DNA of 64,000 nt from Simmondsia chinensis. Lineage: Eukaryota > Streptophyta > Magnoliopsida > Caryophyllales > Simmondsiaceae. Shown here one piece after another: positions 28,723-40,600 of the stretch; positions within the stretch are counted from its first letter, which is position 1; the number at the start of each line of letters is the position of its first letter. The notes under the pieces are model-generated. The model was not told the origin of the DNA and ran no database searches. It saw only the letters and a program-made list of their open reading frames with translations. The translations under genes were made by a program, and so were the position numbers. The stretch is from contig JAGTTD010000021.1 of the NCBI GenBank assembly GCA_018398585.1, forward strand, positions 23,341,107-23,405,106, given 5' to 3'.

Positions 28723-31404
28723 GGAGGAACGACCAACCGTACCAAAACTGGAGTTGAGATTGATAAGGGTCAGAATACTTAAAAATCCTATTCTATCCTT
28801 ACAAATAGTTCAATTATATCCAATTTTTCACTGTTATAAGTCAAACCAAGATTTTTCCCACACTTCCACGATGCCCCTATTCAGTTGTTTTGCACATTTC
28901 ACTACACAATCAATAGTGCATGAACTTAATTGTTTTTATTAAAGGAATTTTCTTTTTATAACAGTAAGACTTGAATCAAAATTTTCTTGCTTTTTTTTTG
29001 TTTAATTAATACTACAGGGAATAAAAACATATATTCAACTTGTGTATTTAATATATATAATAAGAGATCATCAAATTATAAAAGAAATAATTTATATAAT
29101 TTTTTCTACTAATATATTGAATATACAAATTGAAGACAAAAATTAGATATATACTAATATTTTCCACGTACTTTATTTGGCATTAGACATTAGTTGGGGC
29201 GAACCCTCTCTAGATATAACGGAGTTCTCTTTTTCTCTTTTTTCAGATAACTTTAAGGAACGACTCAATGCATCATTAAGAAGCATTATATGAAGATTGA
29301 CAGTTGGTGCAATAACAACAAATTATCATGATTCAAGAGTATGTGACCCAATCCTGCTGCATAATTTACGGTTCTATTGTCTTTTCTAAAAATATATGTT
29401 ACGTTAAACTCCAAAATATTGATCAAAACACATTAAAATATAACAAAATCTCACCAATCTTTCGAGGGAATTAAATTTCTTCTGAGGAGGACTTGGATAA
29501 TAAATACTTTTTTTGTCATTTTTTCGATAATTAATGGCAGAGTCGCGGTACAAAGTAGATAACTTGAACAAACGAGCCCTGAGTCAAACCATATAAGAAC
29601 GGGGATTTGATAAATTGGGTAAAGAAAGAGATTCTTTCTATTGTATTATCCACTCCCTTTGAATCTAGCTTTGTGTTCACATTTTCATTTACCACCAACC
29701 ACTTCTTTTTCTTTCCTTTTATTTAAAAAAAAAAAAAAACTCAACAACCTTAATTAATTATTTTGGTTCAAATTATTATAATATTTGTTGCAATATTATT
29801 TAGTTGATTTTTTTTTTTTTGATAATTAAGAAGAGAAGATTCTTAAAAGCACAGGAGAAGGGCCTTCGAAAGTACAAGAGCCAAAAATGGAAACAAAAGG
29901 AGCAAAGAAAAGAAAAAAAAGTATGCATCTCCGTTGTGCATCATGGACAAAGCCAGGCTGAAAACTCCTAACTTTGCCTGTGGTCTACGACTAAGATGAA
30001 GCCAAGAAGAACTGAAGGACGTGCGCCGTGGTGAATCTGGATATGGATCTGGGGTTGGAGTCGGGAATCAATTTTTGCGGATCTAATTTATTATTCCATG
30101 TTTTTTACTATTATGATTCAGCATGAATATGTATATACATGCATAAATAATAAATGTGGGGAGTATGACATAGATTAATGTAGGAAAATGAATGTTGGAC
30201 AGAGCAAGGGACAATGATGGAAATGAGAATATTGGTGGATCCCAACTGAAAACTATGGCATTGATTAAGACCTCTCTTTTAAATCACTCTTACTGCATAA
30301 ACCTATAGCTACCAACAACCCCACAATTGTGGATTAGTTCGATATATATATATATGGTGACGTTCTTATGAGAGGACGAGAGGGGCGAATCGTGACCCTC
30401 TATTGTAATGGATGGCCAAGATTTGTTGAATAATAAATATAAATAATAATTTATGTCCCATACTCCTTCATGAGGTAGAAAGATAGGAGTAAGGAAGAAA
30501 AAAATAATAAATTTTTTTTTTAATACTCAATAAATTTTGGCTGTAAATTATTATTTTTTTAATATAAAAAAAGATACATAAAAGGAGAGGAACCAAGGAG
30601 TTGACACTTGACACACATAATCAAAGCCCAGCAATAAGAGACTGAGATCTCGAAACACCTTACTTTATAAAGTGATCTGTAACTTAATGAGTTAATTCTT
30701 TAGTTTAATTCATATTAAAACTAGAAAAAAAGAATATTTATTTGAAGAACACTATTGTATTTGAAATAAATATCTAATTTGTATATTCAATACATAAAAT
30801 TAATTATACCAAAAGCTTGTGGGCTTAGTGTGTAGATGTGTGAGCTTTAACTGGCTAAGCCCACAATGGTGGGTCAAAAGTCCAGTGTTGTTGGTCCATT
30901 AACATGAGAGGATGATGATTTGGGCTCAAGGCCCATCTAGCAATCAACTCTCAATGTAAAGGGTATTCAAATATGAGATCTTTTGAAGATATTTTAACAT
31001 AATGAAAATATCTGTAAGAGTTGGTATATTGATAAAGCTACGAATTTCAAGCAATAGATCCTGGGTCGAAAGTTCACAACCCGGGTTTCCCATTATAATC
31101 TTTACCAATCTAAAAAAGCCCTTAAAGAGCATAAAATTTCACTTTTCTTTTCAGTAACCGACAGGTCACAATAAAAACCAAAGACGACATGGACCCTTTA
31201 TAAAAAAGCACTGAGTAGAATATTTTTTCAATAATTAGTAAGAGAACTTGCAATATAAAAGTCAACGCCCCCATAAGAACATGGCTCGAAAGAACTCACC
31301 AAAGTGAGAAGAAAACTAAACAAACTGAAAAGGGAATACATCAGATAAAAAGTTAAGTGACCTGATCTCGAGAAACAACAACCTCGGCCCAACCCGAGCA
31401 CTAG
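28723..31404. other. Gene-free stretch between DUF761 gene and JMT
   Basis: AT-rich; family X copy at 29512-29600 and a similar poly-T-led stretch at 29810-30060. Nothing coding recognised. Confidence 0.55.
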
Positions 31405-34400
31405 CTAGGATAACTTCCTCGAGAGAGAAACAACTAAAACAACAAACTTAGCATCTTTGTTAGACAAATGAATATCAACAATCTTAGAGTACCTAAAGAA
31501 AAGATCATCAATAATGTCTCTTCCAAAGTGAAACTCCAACAAGGACTCAGTCACAGCTCTATGCACTTTGGCTACAATTTCACCTCTTGTTGTCAAATTT
31601 TTCATTAATTTTCCTCCTATTTCATGTTCATATCCTTCATCCCAATTGATCTCCATGGCTTCCAATACATGTATGTCGAACGAGCCTTCGTGTTTTATTA
31701 TTTTCTCTATCTCTTCTCGGCTTGGTGCATAGTGTGGCACGTTGAATGCGTCCACTTTCTCCTCTTCTATTCTTCCCTACACATTCGAGTATGTTTATAG
31801 TCATGTTAGTTTATTAGGGTCAGTGTAAGTTGTCCTTTCCGAACTGGTGGAACTGTGTAAAAACTTAATCTGTTGGGTAAAGGTCTTGAGATGGGTTTTT
31901 TCTCTAACACAATGCATTCTGGTTAAGTGAGGTAACACTGAGGTTGAGTCTATGGAGAGCCGAACTTGGGCTCAGCCTTTTGTTTTGATAATTGAGGTTG
32001 AGATCTATACACTGGATTAAGACAATGAGCAAAATGACTCTCAAATAAAGATAGCATTATTCAATTCGAGTTTGCATGATTGGCTCATTAATAATCATCC
32101 CATTAGTTGTGAGAAAAAGAAGATAGTAAAGTTTTATTGGAAAAGGCTAGACTTAAAAGAATTAACACAAAGGAACATACCCAGTGCCTCAAGTGTTCCC
32201 GCCTACGCAGGATCTGGGGGGCGGATGTACACAGACTTAAAAGAATTAACATGTGATATCTATATATGAACCCCAAGTATTGAAGTACTACACATCTTTA
32301 CCAAGTCGAGTAGCTCGTTAAACTTATATAGGAAACAAAGTTCAGACTCTTAAAAGAAAAATGTTGGACCCATGACCCTTCTCGTCTATTGTAACTTATA
32401 CGTAGTCAGATGGGACGCAGGTGACAAAAGGTTAGGCTTTTACCTCAGAAACCAAGCTCATAAGGGACTTAGCAATGAGATCCCAGTGGCTGCACCCTTC
32501 TTCCGCGGCTGGATCAGCATCCTGGCGACCGAGCATGGATAGAACCATGTGGCCGCCAGGGACTAATTCTTCAGAACGTGATGTGAGAAAAGAAAAGAAA
32601 TCTTTAGCGAACTGAGAGCAATAGGCCTCAGCCACCCTAGCTGGGCTAGTTCTCGATATGTATACCTTCCCTTTGTTCACCACTTCACTCTTACTCTTTT
32701 TGCTTTCTAAGCTTGGTGGTACCTGTCGTCATTTTTTTTTTTAGATAATTAGCCATAAAGTTGTAAAATATAATAGGCAATTCGAACAAGCGAGACCTAA
32801 GAAAACAGAATAAACTTGGGCACAAAAAAAAAAAAAAAAACAGAAACTCTAAAAAAAAGGGAAAACAATAAAGAAGCAACAGAAACTCGAACAACGTCGA
32901 TAATCACTCTCTCTTAGTTTTAGTAAATTTGTTAAGAGTAACTGTATCAAAAGTTTAAACCGATAGACAATGACTAATGAATAATTTTATAATGTATCAC
33001 AAGTGTCTAAGGTTCGATGTAATTTTTTCAGGACATTAAGGAGCTGTCTAGTAACAGAAAAATTTTCAAACTAACTAGAAAATTTGTTGGAAAGCCCAAT
33101 TTTTTGAATGGAAAGGTGGAAAATAATTTTCTAACTTCCCTTTTTTTTTTTTTTTTTGAAAACTTTGAAAAATAGTTTAAGACTAATATTGAAAGTTTTT
33201 CTGCTATGAGTGTACCAACATGTAAGCTTCACATCCCATTAGATCTCTGAAATTAAGCTTGGGCGAGAGTAGCACTAAGATGGGTGACCTCCTGGGAAGT
33301 CTTCACACCTCAGGTTACGTACATCCACTCCCTCAGATCCTGCTTAGGCGGGAGCCTTTGAGGCATTAGGAATGTTGCTTTAGATTTCAAGGGTTTTTTT
33401 TTTCCGGGTGATTTTCGAAAGCAATAGTTCAGTGCAAGTCTTCTTTAACGGTGAATATCTCGACTTACAGCCAGTCAATTTTTCACTTAAATAGTATAAG
33501 GTCGACATTTTCCTATCCTTCATGACTTAAATTTGGACCAATACATAACTGATTTTTAGTGGTGGAGAAAACACTTCTTGAATGACAAATTCATTATTGA
33601 CATATTACTCACAAAAAATATGGTGAAAATTTCAAAAATACATAATCAGCGTGTAATATTAAAGTACCCTAAGATTTAAAAATTTTATCGCAAGCCATAC
33701 ACTCAACTATAATTCAGTAAGTTTTACCGAAAATTGTTAATATAGAATGTGTTTCTAACAACATATACGTTGTGTACCAAAATATAACACATGATTCTAA
33801 TAATATATAAATATATTCCATTTGAATTTGCTGAAATTTTTCATAATTTGGCAATTACCACAAATGTGCGTGATATCAGCATTTTCTAACCAAAAAAAAA
33901 TCATCCAGTTATGTTGAAAGTTCAATGCAGTTCTGTTTAGGGAACCAAAGAAATAAAATTTCTAAGGATTTATTCTCGGGATTTCAAAGAGGTGGGATAT
34001 GAAACTTGGTGGGGAAGAGGATGAAAAATGCTTTGCTAGTTTAGATAATTTAAATTATATTTAATGAACACTCTAAAGTCTTTACAAAAAGCAGTATTAA
34101 TTAACGAATAATTAACATCTTGATTTTCTGAAAATATAAGAAGTTATGGTGATTAAATGAAGAATGACTACTTCTATAGTGGTGAAAAACCCTTAAAAGA
34201 ATAATTTTATACTCTAACAGCAAATACGAACCTGGGAGAGCCAGTGCAAGCTACAAGAAGAATGCACAAAATGCAAAGTGTTCTCCGGAAACAGCCTCCC
34301 GTGAAAAGTGCCCGGCACTGCGGCTATATAACAAGGCCCAAAGTCTTCCCCGTTCTCCTCTTTTATCTTCCTATAAAAATTTGGCAACCCTACAAACACT

Positions 34401-35444
34401 TCATTGAAGTCATTCCCTGGCAAGTCATTCAAGTACATCATGAATGTCGGGCTCTGTCGTGACCTCCTTCGACATATTTTGTCCACCGTGTCCATCACCT
34501 GAGCCACCGCGGTCAAGGCGTTTGGCCCCGAGGAGCAGCCCATGTCGGCGACTTGTAGGGTTTCTGTGAATGTGTTGTTGTTGGTGGTGTAGTAGTTTAG
34601 CAGAGCTGAGTCTATGTGTGTCTTTGTGAATGATAATATTTTGTTCTGTTCAAAAGAAAAGAAATGGGTGGGTTTGGATTCGATGAAACTTTCAGTAATT
34701 AGAGAGAAAATTCTCAGTACAAGTCGGCACACCCATCGAAGCGGAGCCCTAGAAAGACTGCAAGAGCTGGAAAAAAAACAAAACAAAAACAGACTCGAAA
34801 AACTAAAAACGCTTAAAAACACACCAACACCAATTGGGCTTGTGATATCTAGATCGGCATAATCACTTTGGTGAGGGTTGATACATATTTATGTGTATAT
34901 GTGAGTCCAGCTGAATCAAGTTTTCGTCTAAATAATGAATTAAACGGGCAAGTAAAATCTTCAATTTCTTATGAATCAAATTGACGTGGGAATAAATATT
35001 CATGCATCATAGCAATGAGAATATTCCAATTGATTGCTGGTTTCCAGTTTGTTCCAATGGTTGGAGTGACAGTTGGCTAACCCCGTAACATGGACTCCAA
35101 TCCAGTATCCCCCCCTTCCCTAGGCATTACTCAAGTAAAAGAAAAGAAAAAAAAAAAAAGAAAATCCCGTTACATACTTACTGCTAGGTCAGCATGCTGC
35201 TAACGATAAAGCCTCATATTGGTTATATAGAGAAAAGATCATCACATAAGCTAGTTAATGATTCACTTAACCCCTCTAATTTCAAAAGAAATCTCACTTA
35301 AACTTCTATAAAGAACTCGATAAATGCAAAAAACGTATGGAAGTTTATTAGAAGGTGTGAAAAACTAACCTGAATCGTGGAGTTTTTAGCGTAACTGGTA
35401 TCTCCGACACCCTTATTCATGTGAAACACTTGAACTACATCCAT
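31405..35444 (-). CDS. JMT: SABATH carboxyl methyltransferase, probable jasmonate O-methyltransferase, 4 exons, 379 aa
   Basis: Minus-strand exons 35444-35370, 34645-34232, 32722-32444 and 31776-31405 join in phase 0 to 379 residues. The first exon is only 25 codons and matches the SABATH opening (HMNKGVGDTSYAKNS). The SAM site DMGCSSGPN is in exon 2, followed by NDLPGNDFN and HFVHSSCSLHWLSQ; exon 3 has SEELVPGGHMVL; exon 4 has EEKVDAFNVPHYAP. The family moves a methyl group from SAM to small carboxylic acids in the cytosol. His in SLHWLS, where salicylate methyltransferases have Met, argues against SAMT. MNKG instead of the commoner MNGG/MTGG, and position between carbonic anhydrase and BBD genes as in Arabidopsis, point to JMT, which makes methyl jasmonate. 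Benzoate or another acid cannot be excluded. Introns are rich in retroposons. Confidence 0.85.
32168..32232 (-). mobile_element. 5'-truncated SINE tail, copy I (JMT intron 3)
   Basis: Only 65 bp of the 3' end (minus strand GTACATCCGCCCCCCAGATC to GGTATGTTCC) but with a perfect 19-bp duplication AGACTTAAAAGAATTAACA at 32149-32167 and 32233-32251. Shows insertion of a truncated copy by target-primed reverse transcription. Confidence 0.88.
33206..33383 (+). mobile_element. 5S rRNA-headed SINE, copy F, internally deleted (JMT intron 2)
   Basis: 5S portion shortened around the middle (AAGCTTGGGCGAGAGTAGC), then most of the body missing between CACCTCAGGTTACGTACATC and GCTTAGGCGGGAGCC; end GGAATGTTGCTTT. 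Confidence 0.8.
34655..34830. repeat. Retroposon-like repeat (family Z) in JMT intron 1
   Basis: GTAATTAGAGAGAAAATTCT, GAAGCGGAGCCCTAGAAAGA. Related stretches at 54240-54370, 57062-57180 and 58015-58130 (GAAACTCGAGAAAGCCC). Parent unknown. Confidence 0.5.
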
Positions 35445-35521
35445 TGTTCTTTCACCCTTAGCAAAAATGTTCTCACTTGCTTACCACTTGAAATGTCCCA
35501 ACATTCACCCTCTTCGCAGGC

Positions 35522-35527
35522 TTTATA
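35522..35527 (-). promoter_or_regulatory. Likely TATA box of JMT
   Basis: On the minus strand GTATAAAG (35521-35528) lies about 78 bases upstream of the JMT ATG, a normal distance for a short 5' leader. Confidence 0.4.
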
Positions 35528-35699
35528 CAATGTCCCCTTCACTACTTTCTACAGTCGCGATTTTTGTGGTCCTATTTCATGTTTTTTATACCTCGAATAT
35601 TATATTTTAATATCTCTATTTTTTTGGAAATAATAGGAAGATTTCTTACTATTTATTTATTTATTTTCTGAATATAAAAAACTCGAAGGCAAGAATATA

Positions 35700-35862
35700 A
35701 GAACATCGAGGAATCCATATAAGGCGAGTGTTTTGTTCCTGTTGGTCTGTCTTTCTCTTTCGTGTTGGTTGTTTTTGATCCCCGTTTTGTTGCAGTCGGG
35801 CTCTGGCCTCGCCTAGCTAGTGGGCTGCTTGTTTTGTGATTTTTGTCGCAATTTATTGCAAA
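35700..35862 (+). repeat. Retroposon copy (family X), upstream of JMT
   Basis: TTTTTGATCCCCGTTTTG, CAGTCGGGCTCTGGCCTCG and TTTTGTCGCAATTTATTGCA match, in plus orientation, the element at 62104-62296. Confidence 0.6.
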
Positions 35863-35890
35863 AAAGGACTTATCCAATGTGATGACGCCA

Positions 35891-35945
35891 TACTTTGGGT
35901 CTGAGGGGCAACACGAGGACTTCCCAAGAGGTCGCCCATTTTAGG
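35891..35945 (-). repeat. 5S rRNA-like fragment upstream of JMT
   Basis: Minus strand shows the 3' third of 5S rRNA (GGGCGACCTCTTGGGAAGTC then CTCGTGTTGCCCCTCAG). No body or duplication seen; a remnant. Confidence 0.65.
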
Positions 35946-37135
35946 TGCAGTTACAAAAAATCATATAATTTTTTTAACTTTTTAAAGTCACACCCAAACC
36001 TTTCAAAATTTAAATGTCATTCCTAATGCTGGCACCGTTAAGTTTCTGTCAAATTAAACCCTGCCTTTTGGGTATAAATGTATCAAAACTTGCCTTTTGA
36101 AAATAATCATAAGAAATCGAAATAAATTGTCACTATCTCTATTTCTGACAAAAATAAAGTTCTGAAACAAACAACTCGCTCGAGCATGATGATTCGACTA
36201 CACTTTCAAATCAATGCCGTGTATATTACAACTAGGAACGTCCTGATTTTGCACATGTTTTACACTTCTGCATTCATTCCACGTTTTAATTGACTTGCTT
36301 TGAAATGCTTCAAGATAGCCTATGAATGCATATGAGCGGAGCCGAGCCGAGCTGAGACCAAACTCCTCAGGGTTGGGACTTGACTCAGGCTCAACTTGAA
36401 ACTCGTAGGGCTAAAAAACCTGCAGCTCCAGCTTGGCTTATCATAGGGATGTATATGAGCTGAGTCGAGCTGAGCCTGAACTCGTCAGGCTAGGGACTTG
36501 ACTCAGTTGAGCTTGAACCCAACTTAGTGAAATTCGAACTAAACTTGCCTTATAAAGGCTCATTTAAGCTAGAGTTAGGCTAGTTAATTTAGACTTGCTA
36601 AAGTAGACTAGAATGGACATATTAAAGCTAATAGATTATATTTTGATAGGTTCATCTAAGGTCATGAGCTTACAAGATTGAGCTTCACTAGTCTTAGGCT
36701 CAATTCAGTACGTTAAAACGAGCCCACTCAGATAATTCATACTAATAAATTGTATTATTCAAACGTTAGCTAGATTTGATGTGTTTAAAGCCTCTTCAAT
36801 AAATGATCGATCCGATTGGACTGAAAAGATTAACGGTACAATTAAAGAAGATCCACATGTGGTAGGAAGTATTGAGAACTCCGCATGTGAGTCGTTTTAG
36901 AGTACCAAGCTCAACCTTGTCGATTATGATGCAAGTTTCGCATCGCAAAATATATATCGTCTTTGACTTTTCAAAGTCAAAACAATAAAGTTAGAAATAC
37001 TAACAAAATACAGACACAAATGGGGTAAACCAACGATCAAGTCTCTGGATTCAATTTGCATTTATGCAAGAAAGTCTGTTGTTTTACACTGATATTCACA
37101 AATGCTTTACAGAATACATATATATTAGTTCAAGT

Positions 37136-37172
<37 letters not shown>

Positions 37173-37379
37173 CACGCAGCATTATGCTTATGTACAAGAT
37201 ATGCTTCCCCTGTGACATCTGATCAATAAAATTAATAATTGTTAGCTTCATCGATTAGGGGTTCAAATTCAAAAGCTTAAGGACATGTCAGACTTATGTG
37301 TGAAGCCTCACTTTAACCAGTTTTTTTTTGTAATGCAGAAATTGGGCCAATCTGATTCAAACTCGTGTGGACCATTGGA
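35946..37379. other. Gene-free stretch left of the Copia element
   Basis: Contains two diverged GAGCCGAGC-rich MITE-like pieces (about 36335-36440, 36450-36740) and a (GA)n run. No gene seen. Confidence 0.55.
37139..37169 (+). repeat. (GA)n microsatellite
   Basis: About 15 AG units, 215 bp outside the Copia element. Confidence 0.95.
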
Positions 37380-37384
37380 GTTAG

Positions 37385-37432
37385 TGTGAAAGTATAGTGT
37401 TGGGAATAATTAGTGCTCCTAGAATGGAAGCC

Positions 37433-37485
<53 letters not shown>

Positions 37486-37583
37486 TACACAGAACCTCAA
37501 AGCTAAGTTTAATGGGTCTAGTCTATACAATTGTAGCATATTACTAATATAGCCCACAATAAATTATACATTATAGTCTAATA
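37385..37583 (-). repeat. 3' LTR of the Copia element
   Basis: 199 bp. Pairs with the right LTR; longer because of an expanded TA dinucleotide run at about 37438-37481. Confidence 0.93.
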
Positions 37584-37592
37584 TCCCCCCTC
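37584..37592 (-). other. Copia polypurine tract
   Basis: Minus-strand GAGGGGGGA directly abuts the 3' LTR, the expected plus-strand priming site. Confidence 0.8.
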
Positions 37593-37649
37593 AACCGAAG
37601 CAGGAGATAAACGAAGGCAAAGGTTGTGTCTGAATAGAAGAAAGAGTTG

Positions 37650-40600
37650 TCATGGCAGGTTCTTGGTGAAGATGTCAGATGTCCGTTGTGAAGAAGAAAT
37701 GTGTAGAACTCGAACAAGTCCCATGTGGACGCGCTCTCGTACGAAATGGATGTCGATCTCAATATGCTTGGTGCGGGCGTGCTGCACGGGGTTGGTGGAC
37801 ATGTACATAGCCGAGACATTATCGCAATAAAGCAAGGTAGCCCGGGGAAGAAGAAGACCAAGCTCACCAAGTAGAGAGCGAAGCCAACAACACTCAGAGA
37901 CGGCATTTGCAACCGCCCTGTACTCGGCCTCTACACTGGAGCGCGAAACTGTCGGCTGACGTTTCGAAGACCAGGAAAGAAGATTTCCGCCCAGAAAAAC
38001 ACAAAAAACCAGATGTAGAGCGACGAGTATCAGGACAACTGACCCAGTCGGCATCAGAGTACGCAACTAGTTGATCTACACGAGACCGGGAAATAGTTAA
38101 TCCAAAAGCGATGGTGCCCTTGATGTACCTGAGAATGCGTTTAACAGCCATCCAATGAGGCAAACGCAAAGCATGCATAAATAGACATACTTGTTGCACA
38201 ACATAAGAGATGTCAGGACGAGTGAAGGTAAGATACTGAAGAGCACCAACTGTAGAGCGATATAAGGTAGGATCAGTCATGGGATCACCATCTTTCAGTG
38301 AAAGTTTACATTTGGAATTTGTAGGGGTTGCAACTGGCTTGCAAGAGAGTATGTTGGTCTTATCAAGTAGGTCATGAGCATACTTGGACTGAGATAAGAA
38401 AAGACCGTTGGAGGAGTGCGAGACTGAGATGCCAAGAAAATAATTAAGCCGTTCCAAATCTGTCATATCGAACTCAGAGCGTAGAGAGCGCAATATAACT
38501 TGAAGAAGTGCAGCAGAGGATGCAGTAAGAACTATATCATCAACATAAACCAACAGTATAGCCATATCACTGCCATGACGTAAGACAAACAGTGATGAAT
38601 CAGACTTATAATCGGTGAAGCCAAGCGTGCGGAGAAAAGTAGCGAAGCGAGTGTACCATGCTCGGGGTGCCTGCTTAAGACCATAAAGGGACTTGTGTAA
38701 TTTGCAAACATGATCAGGAAATTAAGGATCGATGAAACCTGGAGGTTGTTTCATATAGACCTCTTCATTAAGATAACCATTTAAAAAGGCATTTTTAACA
38801 TCAAGCTGATGAATGGGCCACTGTCGAGACGTAGCGAGAGCAAGGATAGTACAGACTGTGGCGGGTTTAACTACAGGACTGAATGTTTCACCATAATCAA
38901 TGCCATATCTCTGTGTGAAGCCTTGTGCAACCAAGCGAGCTTTGCAACGTTCTACTTCACTTGTAGAAGTTTGCTTAACACGAAAAACCCATTTAGAGCC
39001 TACAACGTTACCATGAGAAGGTGGAGGAACAAGATCCCATGTCTGATTACGAATAAGAGCATTGTACTCATCTTGCATGGCATTCTTCTAATTTTCATTC
39101 GTAAGAGCCTGCTTATAGGAGAAAGGAACCTCCGGCAACATATTATGAGCAAGCATAGAAGGTCGAATAAGAGGTTTAACAATACCAACTTTGGAACGTG
39201 TGACCATAGGATGATGAGATTGGGGCGAGAGATCACGAGGCTCAGAGATCTCGGTTGGCTCAACCGGGATAGCCGATGACATGGGGGAGTAAGGTGGCGG
39301 TGCAGCCACGGTTGCTCGTGTCGGGGCACCTACGGCTAGGGGATCCAGCTGTGGCTGAGTCATCCCGGGAGGTGGTGCGGACATGCTGCCTGCGAAAGGG
39401 GAGGCAGGAAGAGGTGATGCAAACACTTGATGAAGACGACTCAACGTAGATTGAGAGAAAGTACCCAACTGAGCGAAAGGAAAATCTGTTTCATCAAATA
39501 CAACATGCCTCGAAATGATGACTTTGTTAGTAGAAAGATCTAAGTATTTGTACCCCTTATGGTTTGGTGGATAGCCCAGGAAAACACATAAAGTGGACCG
39601 AGGTGCAAGTTTATGTGGAGCAGTAGCAATCAAATTAGGATAGTAGGCACTTCCAAAACACGAAGGTGAGCATAATCAACCTTTTGTTTATATAAGAGTT
39701 GATATGAGATCTTTTTCTTAATAGCAATAGAGGGTAATAAGTTGATAATATGAGTAGCAGCAAAAACAGCCTGAACCCATTACTCCAAAGGCATACAAGC
39801 TTGAAAAAGGAGAGATCGCATCATATTACCAATAATTCTATGCATACGTTCAACTTTCCCGTTTTGCTGGGATGTATGAGAGCACGAGATCCGACTAAGA
39901 ATACCCCGTTGTATAAAAAGGCCATTAAAATCACGATTAATATATTCAGTCCCATTGTCACACTGAAACTGTTTGATTTCTATACCAAATTGATTTAAGA
40001 TATGCGCACGGAATTGAAGAAACAAATCAAACATATCTGGTTTAGAACGCATCGGGTAAATCCACACAAAATGAGAATAATCATCCAAAAATAATAAATA
40101 ATATTTATAACCACCGAAACTAAGAACAGGTGATGTCCATACATCAGAGTGAAAATTGTCAAAAGGATGCGTAGTACCATAAACAAACTTCTGAAAAGGT
40201 AAACGACTATGCTTGCCTAGTTGGCAAGCATGACACAAACTAGACTCTAAAGGATTGGAACAGGAAATAAATTTTCGCCTTACTAATGATGACAAAACTG
40301 GCTCCCCTGGATGGCCTAAGCGACGGTGCCAAAGAGAAGAGGAGACTCGTGAAGCAATGAACGATGTAGTGATGGTAGGTGATCCTGGTACTGTAAAAAG
40401 AGGTCCCAGACTGACACATCGGATGATAGTTGACTTCATTTTAGGATCCTTGACAGTACAACCAAAACAGTCAAATTCAAGGAGACAATTGTTGTCTGAA
40501 CAAAATTGACGAACAGAAAGTAAATTTTTAGAAAGACCAGGAACAAAAAGAACTTTGTTTAAAACAAAACGACCTGCAGGAGTAGATATGAAACAAGACC

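Noticed and set aside
34214..34822. 202-aa protein starting at 34822
   Set aside because: Residues before the NKILSFTK block are intron sequence; the acceptor at 34646 and the separate first exon at 35370-35444 explain the gene better.
38809..39279. 156-aa plus-strand frame
   Set aside because: Antisense to the Copia reverse transcriptase region.
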